Positions 1-9,300 of a DNA stretch of 64,000 nt are shown here, in pieces (the first letter of the stretch is position 1; each line of letters begins with the position of its first letter). Origin of the DNA: a virus. Made by a program: the position numbers and the translations under genes. The stretch lies in IMG/VR virus record IMGVR_UViG_3300017782_000002, positions 55,817 through 119,816 of that record; one strand, written 5' to 3'. The notes below the pieces were generated by a model. That model worked only from the letters and a program-made list of their open reading frames with translations, searched no databases and was not told where the DNA came from.

Positions 1-516
1 ATGGACCCTACTTCTTTAAATTATAATCCTTGTGCTAATGTTGCATGTAGTAGCTGCTGTTGTTCAGTAGCAGGATGTATGGATGCAACAGCTGATAATT
101 ATAATGCTTCAGCTTGTTTAGATGATGGTTCTTGTGAATACACAGGATGTATGGATACTGCTGCTAGTAATTACAACTCTAGTGCAAACGTAGCATGTAG
201 TAGTTGTTGTACATACCCTGGTTGTACAAATGCAACAGCGTTAAACTATGATCCAAATGCTAATGTAGATGACGGATCATGTATATTACCTGTGTATGGT
301 TGTATGGATTCAACTGCTTTAAACTATAATGCAGCTGCAAACGTAGATGATGGTTCATGTACTTACTGTGTGTATGGATGTATGGATGCTACAGCGTCTA
401 ACTACAACTCTTTAGCTACATGTACTGACGGAAGCTGTACTTATCCAATTCAAGGATGTACTGACGCTAGTGCTTGTAATTATGATCCTCTTGCAACACA
501 AGATGACGGTTCTTGT
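1..516 (+). repeat. Seven GCTD/DDGSC protein repeats
   Basis: Imperfect tandem coding repeats of roughly 72-78 bases. Each encodes Gly-Cys-(Met/Thr)-Asp, an Asn-Tyr pair, and Asp-Asp-Gly-Ser-Cys; two units have a Cys-Ser-Ser-Cys-Cys variant instead. They are diverged at DNA level, so this is an old protein-level repeat and not a recent DNA expansion. Confidence 0.85.
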
Positions 517-1275
517 TTAACAGTTCCTACAATGGATCTTGGTTCTACAAACTTTGGTATTAATACTCCTAACTTATTACAACAAGATGGTAGTGGTGTT
601 AGTGGTCTTGGTTGTGCAACTTACTATATGCAAGCTTATCCTTATGAAGTAGGTGAGCCATTCTATGGTGGACACGTTACAAAAAATATTTCTGGTAGTT
701 TTGTTTTAGGTGGTACAGGTAATCATGTAGGAAATGTATGGACAGAATCTTATTTCTTTGAATTAGGTACTGATGCTGCAAATGGTAATCCTCCATTAAC
801 TATAGGTAATCAATATTGTATAACATGGGCTGAGATTGTAATGGCTTTAAGATCTAGTGGTCAATGTTCTGATTGTTTAATGGGAGGTTGGGGTGTTAGA
901 ATAGATCAAGGTACAGGTACTCCTACTACAGCTGATCTTAATAGTGCAACTAATTTATATGATCCTGTAGCTCTTGGTACTTTAAGTACAGCTAATGCTT
1001 TAATTCATAACTCTGCATGTCAAACAAACGATGTTGGAAATGCTAATGGTGTTAACTCACCAGGTGCTCCAAATGGAAGTCACTCTAATTGGGTTGACAA
1101 ATGTATTACGTTTACAGCTACTGCATCACAACACAGAATACACATGTATGTAATTACTGATTATAACCAATGTACTTCTTGTACTTCACATTCTGGATCT
1201 AGTGTCCACGGATCATACATGGGTATATCAAAAGTACAGATAAGTACAAGCTGTAGTGGTAGTTGTAATTGCTAG
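1..1275 (+). CDS. Repeat-rich adhesin/fibre-like protein, 5' end outside window
   Basis: The open frame is already inside a repeat at base 1 (the first unit lacks its leading Gly-Cys), so the ATG at position 1 is an internal Met and the gene starts upstream. Residues 1-172 hold seven copies of a Cys-rich unit of the form GC(M/T)D..A.NY...A..DDGSC, about 24-26 residues each. Residues ~175-424 form a Gly/Ser/Thr-rich, probably all-beta domain with several Cys and a CSGSCNC end. Such repeats occur in surface proteins of marine Bacteroidota. The C-terminal domain is not one I recognise; a carbohydrate-binding or receptor-binding role is a guess. The next genes also look like virion appendage parts. 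No secretion sorting domain is visible at this C-terminus, unlike the related-repeat protein at 57669-61022. Confidence 0.7.
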   Translation: MDPTSLNYNPCANVACSSCCCSVAGCMDATADNYNASACLDDGSCEYTGCMDTAASNYNSSANVACSSCCTYPGCTNATALNYDPNANVDDGSCILPVYGCMDSTALNYNAAANVDDGSCTYCVYGCMDATASNYNSLATCTDGSCTYPIQGCTDASACNYDPLATQDDGSCLTVPTMDLGSTNFGINTPNLLQQDGSGVSGLGCATYYMQAYPYEVGEPFYGGHVTKNISGSFVLGGTGNHVGNVWTESYFFELGTDAANGNPPLTIGNQYCITWAEIVMALRSSGQCSDCLMGGWGVRIDQGTGTPTTADLNSATNLYDPVALGTLSTANALIHNSACQTNDVGNANGVNSPGAPNGSHSNWVDKCITFTATASQHRIHMYVITDYNQCTSCTSHSGSSVHGSYMGISKVQISTSCSGSCNC

Positions 1276-1305
1276 GTAAATGTTTGCTTATAAGATGAAT
1301 AATTT

Positions 1306-1314
1306 GTATATTAT
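1306..1314 (+). promoter_or_regulatory. Candidate promoter core GTATATTAT
   Basis: The 64-base gap before the 1340 gene contains TTTGTATATTAT. The same core recurs in the gaps before 17948 and 50878, with a near copy before 4299. A TTG lies at 1284-1286, 20 bases ahead of TATATTAT, which fits Bacteroidota -33/-7 spacing, though the -7 is not the canonical TAnnTTTG. It may be a phage-specific late promoter. Confidence 0.4.
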
Positions 1315-1339
1315 TATATACTAGTAAAGAAAATTAACT

Positions 1340-2386
1340 ATGGCTTTTGAAAGTTCAGATAAATCAGGTTTAAATAACGGGCGTACAGCACGTTTAGATA
1401 TTAGCAATATTAACCAAGGTGGTCTTAAAGGTGAAAGAGCTGCTACTGATGAACAGTTATTGCAATTGATTATTGATAATCTTGCAGGAGCACAAGTACC
1501 AGCAGGAACACAAGACTTAAATAATGATGGTAAAATTGATGTTAATGATTTGATATTCAGTGTTTCAGAAGCTTACAAAAGATATGCAAAAACACAATCT
1601 GATAAAGTTACATTACCTAACTTAATAGATTCTCTTACAAAAGGTATAGCTGTTTTACATACAGATTTAAGCATACAGAAAAAAATATCACAAGGTTTAG
1701 AAGCACAATTATTAGAGCAAAAGAAAAAAGCTGTTGGTGAAGCTAATCCAAGAATATACTCTAGTGGTACAGTAGAACAAAATAAACTGCATCCTATAGA
1801 AAAAATAGTACAAGCTACTGAAGCAAAGGTTGTAAGTACTGAAAAATTAGTAGGAACAACTACAGATATAGCAAAAAGTATTAGTGCACAAATAACAGAT
1901 TTACATAAACCATTAACAGAATATGCAGGACCTGTAGTTCATGGTGCTAACAATTTAGCAGATACTATAAAAAATATGTGGACAGTTATTGGTGATCTTA
2001 GAAACACAGTTACTATATTACTAGAAGAAACAAGTAACACACTTAAAGTTGGAAGAATGGGAGATATATATACTTTCTTTTTAAGTAGAAATACTTGTGA
2101 AAATCTAATAGCAAATGCACAATCAATAGATGGTGCAGGAGGAAATGCAAGAGATTTATGGAATGAAACTGGAGCTTTATATGATCCTAGTGTACCGGCA
2201 TTCACAAGTAACGTACCTTCAGTTTCATCTGAATGTTTAAATGGAGCTTGGTATTGTGTAACGGGAAGTAAAGGTGGAAACACTCTAGCTCAATATAGCA
2301 GGACTGCACCATTTTGGAAAAATATTGGTTCAGTTTGTCCAGCACCTAAGAAAACATACAGTGACCCAAGTAGTTTAGAAGTATAA
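1340..2386 (+). CDS. Coiled-coil virion-associated protein with EF-hand/dockerin-like loop
   Basis: 348 residues, family not recognised. Residues 59-70 read DLNNDGKIDVND, a near-perfect calcium-binding loop (D59, N61, D63, G64, I66, D67, D70) of the EF-hand/dockerin type. Residues ~80-235 are Lys/Glu/Gln/Thr-rich and look helical or coiled-coil. The C-terminal ~100 residues contain four Cys and many aromatic residues and look like a compact domain. There is no signal peptide or membrane segment. It sits between the repeat protein and the FN3 protein, upstream of the tail-module genes, so a structural or appendage role is likely. The start was chosen for its AACTATG context and the absence of an upstream in-frame ATG. 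Confidence 0.65.
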   Translation: MAFESSDKSGLNNGRTARLDISNINQGGLKGERAATDEQLLQLIIDNLAGAQVPAGTQDLNNDGKIDVNDLIFSVSEAYKRYAKTQSDKVTLPNLIDSLTKGIAVLHTDLSIQKKISQGLEAQLLEQKKKAVGEANPRIYSSGTVEQNKLHPIEKIVQATEAKVVSTEKLVGTTTDIAKSISAQITDLHKPLTEYAGPVVHGANNLADTIKNMWTVIGDLRNTVTILLEETSNTLKVGRMGDIYTFFLSRNTCENLIANAQSIDGAGGNARDLWNETGALYDPSVPAFTSNVPSVSSECLNGAWYCVTGSKGGNTLAQYSRTAPFWKNIGSVCPAPKKTYSDPSSLEV

Positions 2387-2399
2387 AAAAATAAAAAAA

Positions 2400-2936
2400 A
2401 TGAGCAATTGTACAGACAATCCATGTGATAAATTACCTTGCGGGTGTGATCAAACAGCTTACACACATACGTGTGAGTTATCAAACTGTAACACACCTAT
2501 TGAAAGATGTGAAGAATTACTATGCTCAAATTGTGTTTCTCATTGTTATGATAAATTTAGCTATACTGTAAATGGTGCTAATGATATTATAGTAGAAAAT
2601 GGAGAAAGATTATTATCAACACTACAAAGAATGATTATATCAACTGCAGGTGGAGATTGTTTTACAAAAGCAGCAGTTGGTGTAAGAACTTCTGGTATAA
2701 CTGCTACAAGTATATTTGTTACATGGACTGCACCGCAAACACCAGCAGCTCCTACTTATACTGTTCAGTATAGAGTAGCAGGTACTGCAACATGGACAGA
2801 TGCTGTTACAGGTTTATCTGCAACAACATTTAGTTATAACATAGCTTGTTTAACTGCAGCAACTGCTTATGAATTAAGAATAATAGCATCAGATGCAAAT
2901 TGTCCTTCTGTGACTATTTATGCATCAACATTATAA
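2400..2936 (+). CDS. Cys-rich protein with C-terminal fibronectin type III domain
   Basis: 178 residues. Residues 1-52 contain 13 Cys in a pattern including CGC, CNTPIERC and CSNC, suggesting a disulfide-rich or metal-binding knot. Residues ~95-178 match a fibronectin type III fold: a VTW strand-B motif, a YTVQYR strand C, and an AYELRI strand F. FN3 and other Ig-like domains are common on virion surface proteins and fibres. No signal peptide is present, which suits a virion component. The gene starts 13 bases after the previous stop and ends 49 bases before a strong terminator, so it closes the first transcription unit. Confidence 0.7.
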   Translation: MSNCTDNPCDKLPCGCDQTAYTHTCELSNCNTPIERCEELLCSNCVSHCYDKFSYTVNGANDIIVENGERLLSTLQRMIISTAGGDCFTKAAVGVRTSGITATSIFVTWTAPQTPAAPTYTVQYRVAGTATWTDAVTGLSATTFSYNIACLTAATAYELRIIASDANCPSVTIYASTL

Positions 2937-2984
2937 AGAGACAAGAAAGTGAAGGTTTATTGGTTTTCCAACACTTAATTGTAT

Positions 2985-3020
2985 GAGGCCTGGGGTTAAC
3001 ACCGGGCCTCTTTCTTTTTT
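2985..3020 (+). terminator. Rho-independent terminator
   Basis: The 9-bp stem GAGGCCTGG / CCGGGCCTC (2985-2993 with 3002-3010, one U-G pair) has an 8-base loop and is followed by TTTCTTTTTT. It is the most GC-rich short stretch in any gap and separates the appendage genes from the metallophosphoesterase transcription unit. Confidence 0.92.
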
Positions 3021-3045
3021 GTGAATAAATTTTTTTGTATCTTTG
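3019..3045 (+). promoter_or_regulatory. Bacteroidota-type promoter for the metallophosphoesterase unit
   Basis: TATCTTTG at 3038-3045 is an exact match to the Bacteroidota -7 consensus TAnnTTTG. A TTG at 3019-3021 lies 16 bases upstream, a little short of the usual spacing. It sits directly after the terminator and 28 bases before the 3073 start, where a new transcription unit is expected. Confidence 0.55.
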
Positions 3046-3072
3046 CTTCATATTAACTAAATAAAATTATAA

Positions 3073-4254
3073 ATGGATTCATTATTTGACAAGATTAAGG
3101 CATCATTCAAATGGAAAAAAACATCAGACTATTGTGCAGAAAAATTAGATTTAACAATAGAAGACTATGACAAACTAAAAGACATAGTAAAAGGACAAGA
3201 TCTCCTAGAAAACTCATCAACATCATATGAGTATAATTTAGAAAAAGGTGAAGCAAAAATGGAAACAATAAGTGCTTCAGAACCTAAATCACCAGAAGAA
3301 ATAATTGATATATTAAACATTGATACAACACAATGGAAACTATCTAGTTATTGGAATAAACAAATGGGAGATCATTGGAGAGTTTCTGCAATGGTTACAA
3401 GGCTAAAAGATAATGAGGTAGATAATGTAGCTGAGTTATTAAAAGGTTTTAAACCAAAAAAACATAATCTAGTTAAAAGAATAAAAACTCCAGGTAAAGT
3501 AAAGACAGCTGGAGTTTTGTCATTACAAGACATACACTTTGGTAAAGAAGGTAATGAAACTATAGACCAAGATTTTGAAGAAACAATAATTGATTTAGCA
3601 AATAGAGCTACAAGAGCTCATCATCTTGAAAAGCTGTATTACGTCATAGGAGGAGATCTAATCAACATGGATACCTGGAATGGTAGTACCACTAGTGGAA
3701 CACCTTTAGACAACTGCTCAACAGCTACAGAAGCTTATATGCAAGCTTTTGATGCTATACAATGGAGTATAAATTATTTAAAACAATTCTGTGATGAATT
3801 ACAAATTGTATATATACCAGGCAATCATGATAGGTTATCTTCTTTTCATTTAGCACATGCTTTATCTAAATGTTTTAAAGACAAAAAGATTATATGGGAT
3901 GTAGTATATCTAGAAAGAAAAGTATATACCTATAAAGATAACTTTTTTGCATTTGAACATGGAGATGTAAATACTAAAAACTCATTGTTATTATATTCTA
4001 TGGAATACCCAAAACAATGGGGTAAGACTTTATATAGAACATTATATACAGGACATTACCATCACAAGAAAAAAATAGAATATATTACTGAGCATGAGCG
4101 TACTGGCTTTATGCTAAAGATATTACCAAGTTTATCACGTACAGATTATTATCATTACCATAATAAATTTGTAGGATCAAGAAGATCTGGTGTATTGTCT
4201 ATACATGATCCAAACAAAGGTGAAATTTGTGAACTAACATATTCACCCAATTAA
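3073..4254 (+). CDS. Calcineurin-like metallophosphoesterase
   Basis: 393 residues. The two-metal phosphoesterase motifs are complete and in order: D153-x-H155 (LQDIHFG), G193-G-D195, G250-N-H-D253, H296-G-D298 and G327-H-Y-H-H331. The family cleaves phosphodiester or phosphomonoester bonds, including in SbcD/Mre11-type nucleases. The first ~145 residues are not part of the core fold and look helical and charged; residues 10-45 resemble a helix-turn-helix-like segment. The substrate cannot be read from sequence; a DNA- or nucleotide-processing role is reasonable for a phage. It is first in its transcription unit, behind a terminator and a host-type promoter, and precedes the ring-protein genes. 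Confidence 0.88.
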   Translation: MDSLFDKIKASFKWKKTSDYCAEKLDLTIEDYDKLKDIVKGQDLLENSSTSYEYNLEKGEAKMETISASEPKSPEEIIDILNIDTTQWKLSSYWNKQMGDHWRVSAMVTRLKDNEVDNVAELLKGFKPKKHNLVKRIKTPGKVKTAGVLSLQDIHFGKEGNETIDQDFEETIIDLANRATRAHHLEKLYYVIGGDLINMDTWNGSTTSGTPLDNCSTATEAYMQAFDAIQWSINYLKQFCDELQIVYIPGNHDRLSSFHLAHALSKCFKDKKIIWDVVYLERKVYTYKDNFFAFEHGDVNTKNSLLLYSMEYPKQWGKTLYRTLYTGHYHHKKKIEYITEHERTGFMLKILPSLSRTDYYHYHNKFVGSRRSGVLSIHDPNKGEICELTYSPN

Positions 4255-4277
4255 CTTGAATAACTCCTCTTTTTTTT

Positions 4278-4286
4278 GTAAATTAT
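4278..4286 (+). promoter_or_regulatory. Candidate promoter core, variant GTAAATTAT
   Basis: A poly-T run followed by GTAAATTATAATG lies in the 44-base gap before the 4299 start. It differs by one base from the GTATATTAT core seen in three other gaps. Only 12 bases separate it from the ATG, so the leader would be very short. Confidence 0.28.
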
Positions 4287-4298
4287 AATGTATGTAAT

Positions 4299-4823
4299 AT
4301 GATAAGTAACTTTAAAGGACCAGATTTAAATAAACCTAGATATAAAGAAAAGGTTTTGAATCTATTAAACACAGATACATTAACAAGATTTAAAGATAAA
4401 AACCCAATGTATTCAAGTGTAGATAATGTTAAACTAAAAAAAGTTATACAAAAGTTTAACTCTAAAATTTGGGAAACTGTTATAAACAACAGAAACGGAG
4501 TTGAATTACCTGAATCTTTAGGTTACTTATTTATAGGAAGTTGTCCTGCTGCAAAGAAAATAAATGTTGACTATGCCCTATCTAAACAATATGGAAAGTT
4601 AATACAAAACAAAAACTGGGATACAGATGGTAATGTAGGAAAAATATTCTACACAAATTATTCTCCCAAGTATAAGTTTAAGACTAGAGAGTTATGGCAG
4701 TTTACAGCAGTAAGACAATTTAAAAGAGCAGTAGCAAAGTTTTATCCAAAAAATTGGAAAAAGTTTGTTACTATGAAAACAAAGATCAGGGTTACTGATA
4801 TGTATAAAAACAAAAAGAAGTAA
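4299..4823 (+). CDS. Conserved hypothetical phage protein in tail-connector cluster
   Basis: 174 residues, very Lys-rich with a basic C-terminus (KNKKK). The middle has a hydrophobic, conserved-looking stretch LPESLGYLFIGSCP followed by AAKKINVDYALS. There is no signal peptide or membrane helix. I recall similar small proteins beside ring/connector genes of Bacteroidota podoviruses, but I cannot name the family. It is one base from the next gene (TAATATG), so it is probably co-translated with the ring proteins. A virion-assembly or small structural role is inferred from position only. Confidence 0.6.
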   Translation: MISNFKGPDLNKPRYKEKVLNLLNTDTLTRFKDKNPMYSSVDNVKLKKVIQKFNSKIWETVINNRNGVELPESLGYLFIGSCPAAKKINVDYALSKQYGKLIQNKNWDTDGNVGKIFYTNYSPKYKFKTRELWQFTAVRQFKRAVAKFYPKNWKKFVTMKTKIRVTDMYKNKKK

Positions 4824-4824
4824 T

Positions 4825-5499
4825 ATGACAACAATAGGTGAAGCAATATCAAGACTCAGAGGAGCTCTTAAAGCAACCTCACAAGATGCGTTTGTTACAG
4901 ATAGATACCTTTATAGTCTTATATTGAAATACGCTCAGCTATTAATGAGAAGGCAAGATCACTCTAACAAACTTATGAAGTTTAGCGCAGTATGGCAAAC
5001 TTTACCTCATGTAGAATTAGTAGAAGTAGATAAGTTAGAAGCAGGTTGTGTAGGTATTTCTTCAGGACAAACTATAAAAAAGAGCAAGCATAAGTTACCA
5101 ACATTCATGCAAGGTTATTGGGGCCCTTTAGTTAGAACTGTATCATCATTAGATGGTTCTACTGAAATACAACCAACAACTCCTGGCTCATACGTTTCTA
5201 TGTCTAAAACAACTACATTTAAATATAATAACACTAAGTACTATTGGTTTTTAGATGGTTATTTGTATTTTCCAAATATAGAGTGGGATGCTGTTAAATT
5301 AGAAGGTGTGTTTGAAGCAGACATATCTTCTTGGACATGTGATACAGAAGATGACTGTACTCCAAGGTATTTACAAAATATGTATATACCAGAATTTTTA
5401 TTTGCAGAAATAGAAAATCAAATTTTAAACATACAGTTTAATACATTAAAAGTTACACCAGAAGACTCTCATAATAAAATAAATATAAATAGACAATAA
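4825..5499 (+). CDS. Probable connector/ring protein (first of two)
   Basis: 224 residues. The N-terminus is helical (residues 1-65, including SLILKYAQLLMRRQ). A mixed beta region follows, with aromatic-rich strands around residues 130-165 and a Cys pair near residues 173-178. The C-terminus is helical and ends with Asn/Ile/Lys. There are no enzyme motifs. Its place just ahead of the second ring protein and the muzzle protein matches the crAss-like order of ring proteins stacked under the portal. The assignment rests mainly on synteny and general resemblance. The stop overlaps the next ATG by one base. Confidence 0.6.
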   Translation: MTTIGEAISRLRGALKATSQDAFVTDRYLYSLILKYAQLLMRRQDHSNKLMKFSAVWQTLPHVELVEVDKLEAGCVGISSGQTIKKSKHKLPTFMQGYWGPLVRTVSSLDGSTEIQPTTPGSYVSMSKTTTFKYNNTKYYWFLDGYLYFPNIEWDAVKLEGVFEADISSWTCDTEDDCTPRYLQNMYIPEFLFAEIENQILNIQFNTLKVTPEDSHNKININRQ

Positions 5500-6386
5500 T
5501 GGCAGTATCACACAAATATAGAACCTTTAATCAGTTGCTAGAAGATGTTACTGTTGATTTTAGAACTTACGCATTAGAAGGTATGATAGAACCTCAACAG
5601 TTAATTAAAGTTGCTGTAAGGGTTAATTATGATTTAGGTCTTAGAATACAAAGAACAAAAAATGCAATAATTGATATAGAAAACAGTAAAGGTAAATTAC
5701 CTTCTGATTTTAATGTATTAAATTATGGATCACTTTGTGGTACATATCAAGTAAAGACAACACAACCTAGCGGTACAAACACTGAAGAAGTTATAAAAGG
5801 AACATACAAGCCAGAACCAGGATACAGTGGTCCATGTGATGATCCTGCTGCTAATTGTACTAACGTTTGTGTAGTTAAAAAGGATTGCGATGACAATGAA
5901 CTAATGTTAGTACAAAAGATTAGCCCAGATAGTTATAGAGAATATAGTTATATGATACCTATAAATATTGTGGATAATCAAGGAGATAGTTGTAATGAAT
6001 GTCCTATATATAAAGGAGCAGATGATGTTGAAATTAGAGATGGTTTTTTTATAACTAATTTTAAATCTGGTAAAATATATATAAGTTATCAAGGGGCAAT
6101 GGAAGATGACAATGGAGAACTTCTAGTTTTAGATCATCCTTATTGTAATGAGTATTATGAATATGCATTAAAAGAAAGGATATTAGAAAACATGATGTTT
6201 GCTGGAGAGAATGTAGTGAATCAATTATCATTTATGCAACAAAAACTTAGAGCTGCTAGAAACAATGCTTTGACGTTTGTAAACACTCCAGACTTTGCAC
6301 AATTAAAGAAATTATGGGAAAAGAACAGAAAAGCTCAATACCATAATTACTATAACATGTTTAAGAGTGTAGCTACAAACGGATAG
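5499..6386 (+). CDS. Probable connector/ring protein (second), crAss-like
   Basis: 295 residues. Residues 1-75 are helical (FNQLLEDV, then NYDLGLRIQRTKNA), a pattern I associate with the ring/tail-tube protein next to the muzzle in crAss-like phages. The middle (~100-165) has eight or more Cys, including CDDPAANCTNVCVVKKDC, then beta strands and a C-terminal helical part rich in Arg, Asn and Tyr. No enzyme motif is seen. The ATG overlaps the previous stop (TAATG) and the gene ends 3 bases before the muzzle gene, so the three are surely co-expressed. The Cys-rich insert may be disulfide-bonded in the mature virion. Confidence 0.65.
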   Translation: MAVSHKYRTFNQLLEDVTVDFRTYALEGMIEPQQLIKVAVRVNYDLGLRIQRTKNAIIDIENSKGKLPSDFNVLNYGSLCGTYQVKTTQPSGTNTEEVIKGTYKPEPGYSGPCDDPAANCTNVCVVKKDCDDNELMLVQKISPDSYREYSYMIPINIVDNQGDSCNECPIYKGADDVEIRDGFFITNFKSGKIYISYQGAMEDDNGELLVLDHPYCNEYYEYALKERILENMMFAGENVVNQLSFMQQKLRAARNNALTFVNTPDFAQLKKLWEKNRKAQYHNYYNMFKSVATNG

Positions 6387-6389
6387 AAA

Positions 6390-9300
6390 ATGGCAAAGAA
6401 GAAAAAACAACAGCAACAACCAAAACCTAAAAGTACTTCTAGTGTTTTTACAAATACTCCTATGAAGGGTATGATTAAAGACACACATGATGGCTACCTT
6501 AATAAAGATAATTGGTCACATGCTAGAAATGCTATAAATAATTCTGTTGATGGTGATACTGGAGTTATAGGTAATGAGCCTGCAAACATACTGTGTGCTA
6601 ACATACCTTATACTGTTATAGGTGGAATACATCTTTATGGTGATAAATGGATAATTTACTCAACAGATAATGAAGGTACATTAAATGATAAGTCTTCTGA
6701 GATAGGAGAGTTTGATGACAGCACATGTACATATAATACATTAATAAATGATTCTTGTTTAAACTTTCACAAAGACCATTTAGTTATAGGTGTTGCAAAA
6801 GAAAATTTTGATTGTTCATGGCAAGTATATTGGGATGATGGTAACAATCCTTCAAGAACTATTAATTTAAGTGATATACCTTTTAAGAAAGAAATAGCAC
6901 CATCAAGTACACCTGCATGTACTATATATCAAAATATTACACCATTACAACTTGACTGTGAAAAAATTAGATTAGCTCCATTATTAGATACACCAAATTT
7001 AGAACTAACAAAAGCTAGTGAGGGAGGACAACTACCTAACGGTATGTATCAAGTTTTTATTGCATACTCAATCAATGATCAAATAATAGGTGATTACTTG
7101 GGTGCATCTAACATGCAATCATTATGGTCTCATGAAAATAATCAGGGTTCTTTAAATCTAAAAATATCTGGAGTAGATAAAGAGTTTGAATGGATGCAAG
7201 TTGTAGTTAGAACAAGAGTACACAACGGTTTTACATCATATGTTTTAGGTTATTATAGTACTGAAACTACAAATCTTAACATTGATTATTTAGATCCTGA
7301 TCTTACAAAAGTCAAATCATCAAGATTACTTTTAAGAAATCCTGCATATGAAAAATCATCAGGAATGTTTGAAGTAAATGATTATTTAATTAGAGCACAA
7401 CCTACAGAACAATTTGATTTTAATTATCAACCTCTTGCAAATAATATAAAAACAGAATGGGTTTCTGCTACTTACCCAGCAGAATACTATAGAGAAGGAG
7501 GAAACAAGCCTACATTTCTAAGAGATGAAGTATACACATTCTTTATAAGATTTATATACAACACAGGAGAAAAATCAAAATCATACCATATACCAGGAAG
7601 ATCTGCAACAGGAAATGAAGTTTCTTTAGATTTAACAGCTAACTCATGGGATGGTGTAGCTCTTCAATACAAAACACAAAACACTGCAACATTTACAGCA
7701 ACTACAAATGTAGTTTTACCTGACGGAGGAATTATACAATCCTACGGTGATATGGCATATTGGGAATCTGGTGAAAAATATCCAGCTACTGATCCTATAA
7801 GGTACAATAATGGAAGTATGGATTTATGTGGTATGCCTATTAGACATCACAAGATGCCTGATGAAAATACACACGTTACAACTAGACTGTCAACAAATGG
7901 TGCAGGAGGTACAGGTTCTACACATATACAAATAATAGGTGCTCAATTTTCTAATATTGCTGCACCGTTAGATAATAGTGGAAATGTAATACCTAATATT
8001 GTAGGATATGAAGTATTAGTTGGTAATAGAGACGGTAACAAATCTATTATTGCAAAAGGTATTATAAGGAATATGATGTCATACGAAAGGTATGAACATA
8101 AAAGAAGTTTACAAGCAGGGGCAGGTACAAACTATTACAGTCCTCTTGGTGATATACAAAATAGCCCAACATCATTTAATGGTGGTGGACCAATTGCTGC
8201 TGCAAATGCAGATATTGCTGCAGCTACTCCTAATGCTTTAGGTGAAACAGATATACAATATGGATTGATGGCAAACTATCCATATAATGATATGGGTATT
8301 GACCCTTATCTAATATACAGAGGTAATGGTGACGTGCGTGTAGAAGAAGCTCCTTGGTTAAGTGGTATATTTGGAACAGAACCTATAGAGAGTAATTGGA
8401 TAACAGGAACAGGATCTTTATTAAAGCCTACACAAGATAACAGTATACACATGACTCAAGATAACAGAGGTATGGCTGAGTTTACTTTTGATCATCACAC
8501 ATTCCATTCTCCAGATCTTAACTTTACACACATGTATCTTGCTCCATCTGAGATGGTAGTATATAAAACTTTAATTGGAAAAGCAGAAGGTAACTTTAGA
8601 AAATCTGAAAAACATCCAGGAGCAAAACTATTAAAAAACAAAGCTGTATTAATAGCAGCTATTATTGGAGTTGGTTATGCACTTAACCACATGAGAGGTA
8701 AAAGGAATGTTAAAATAAATACAGCTAGATCACAATCAACAGGGGAAACAATGGCAGTAGGGTCAGGTATGACACCTATGCCAGGTACCGGTACAGCTGC
8801 AGCAGCAGTAAACGTATTATTAAATTTACCAGGAGTTGTTGTTGGTGCTGTAGCAGATATGGCATTTAATACTGTTGTGGATGTAGCTTCTGTATTTGGT
8901 GCTGGTAAATTAGCAAGACAGATTGGTACTCCTATATACCAAATGATTGAGACTGGTACAACAGGACTTATGGCTGGTCATATTGGTCCTAATAAAACTA
9001 TTGAATATGTAGGTAGTGATTTTACAAGTGTGCCTACATTATTTTCAATGATCACGGGTGTACTAACATTCCTTAACTATGTAGCTATAGGAGGAGATAA
9101 GATTATAGATCTTATTCTTAAAATGGTGAACTATCAAGACTATGCTTATAAATATAATAGTCATGGTTTTTATAGTACTTATGTACCTTTTGCAGAAGGT
9201 AACTGTAACAACGCTTGGACAGGGTCAACATGTACAGCTGTATATAGACATCAAATGAAATCTGCAAGATACATAAAACCAGGTCTTCAATTTATGGGAG

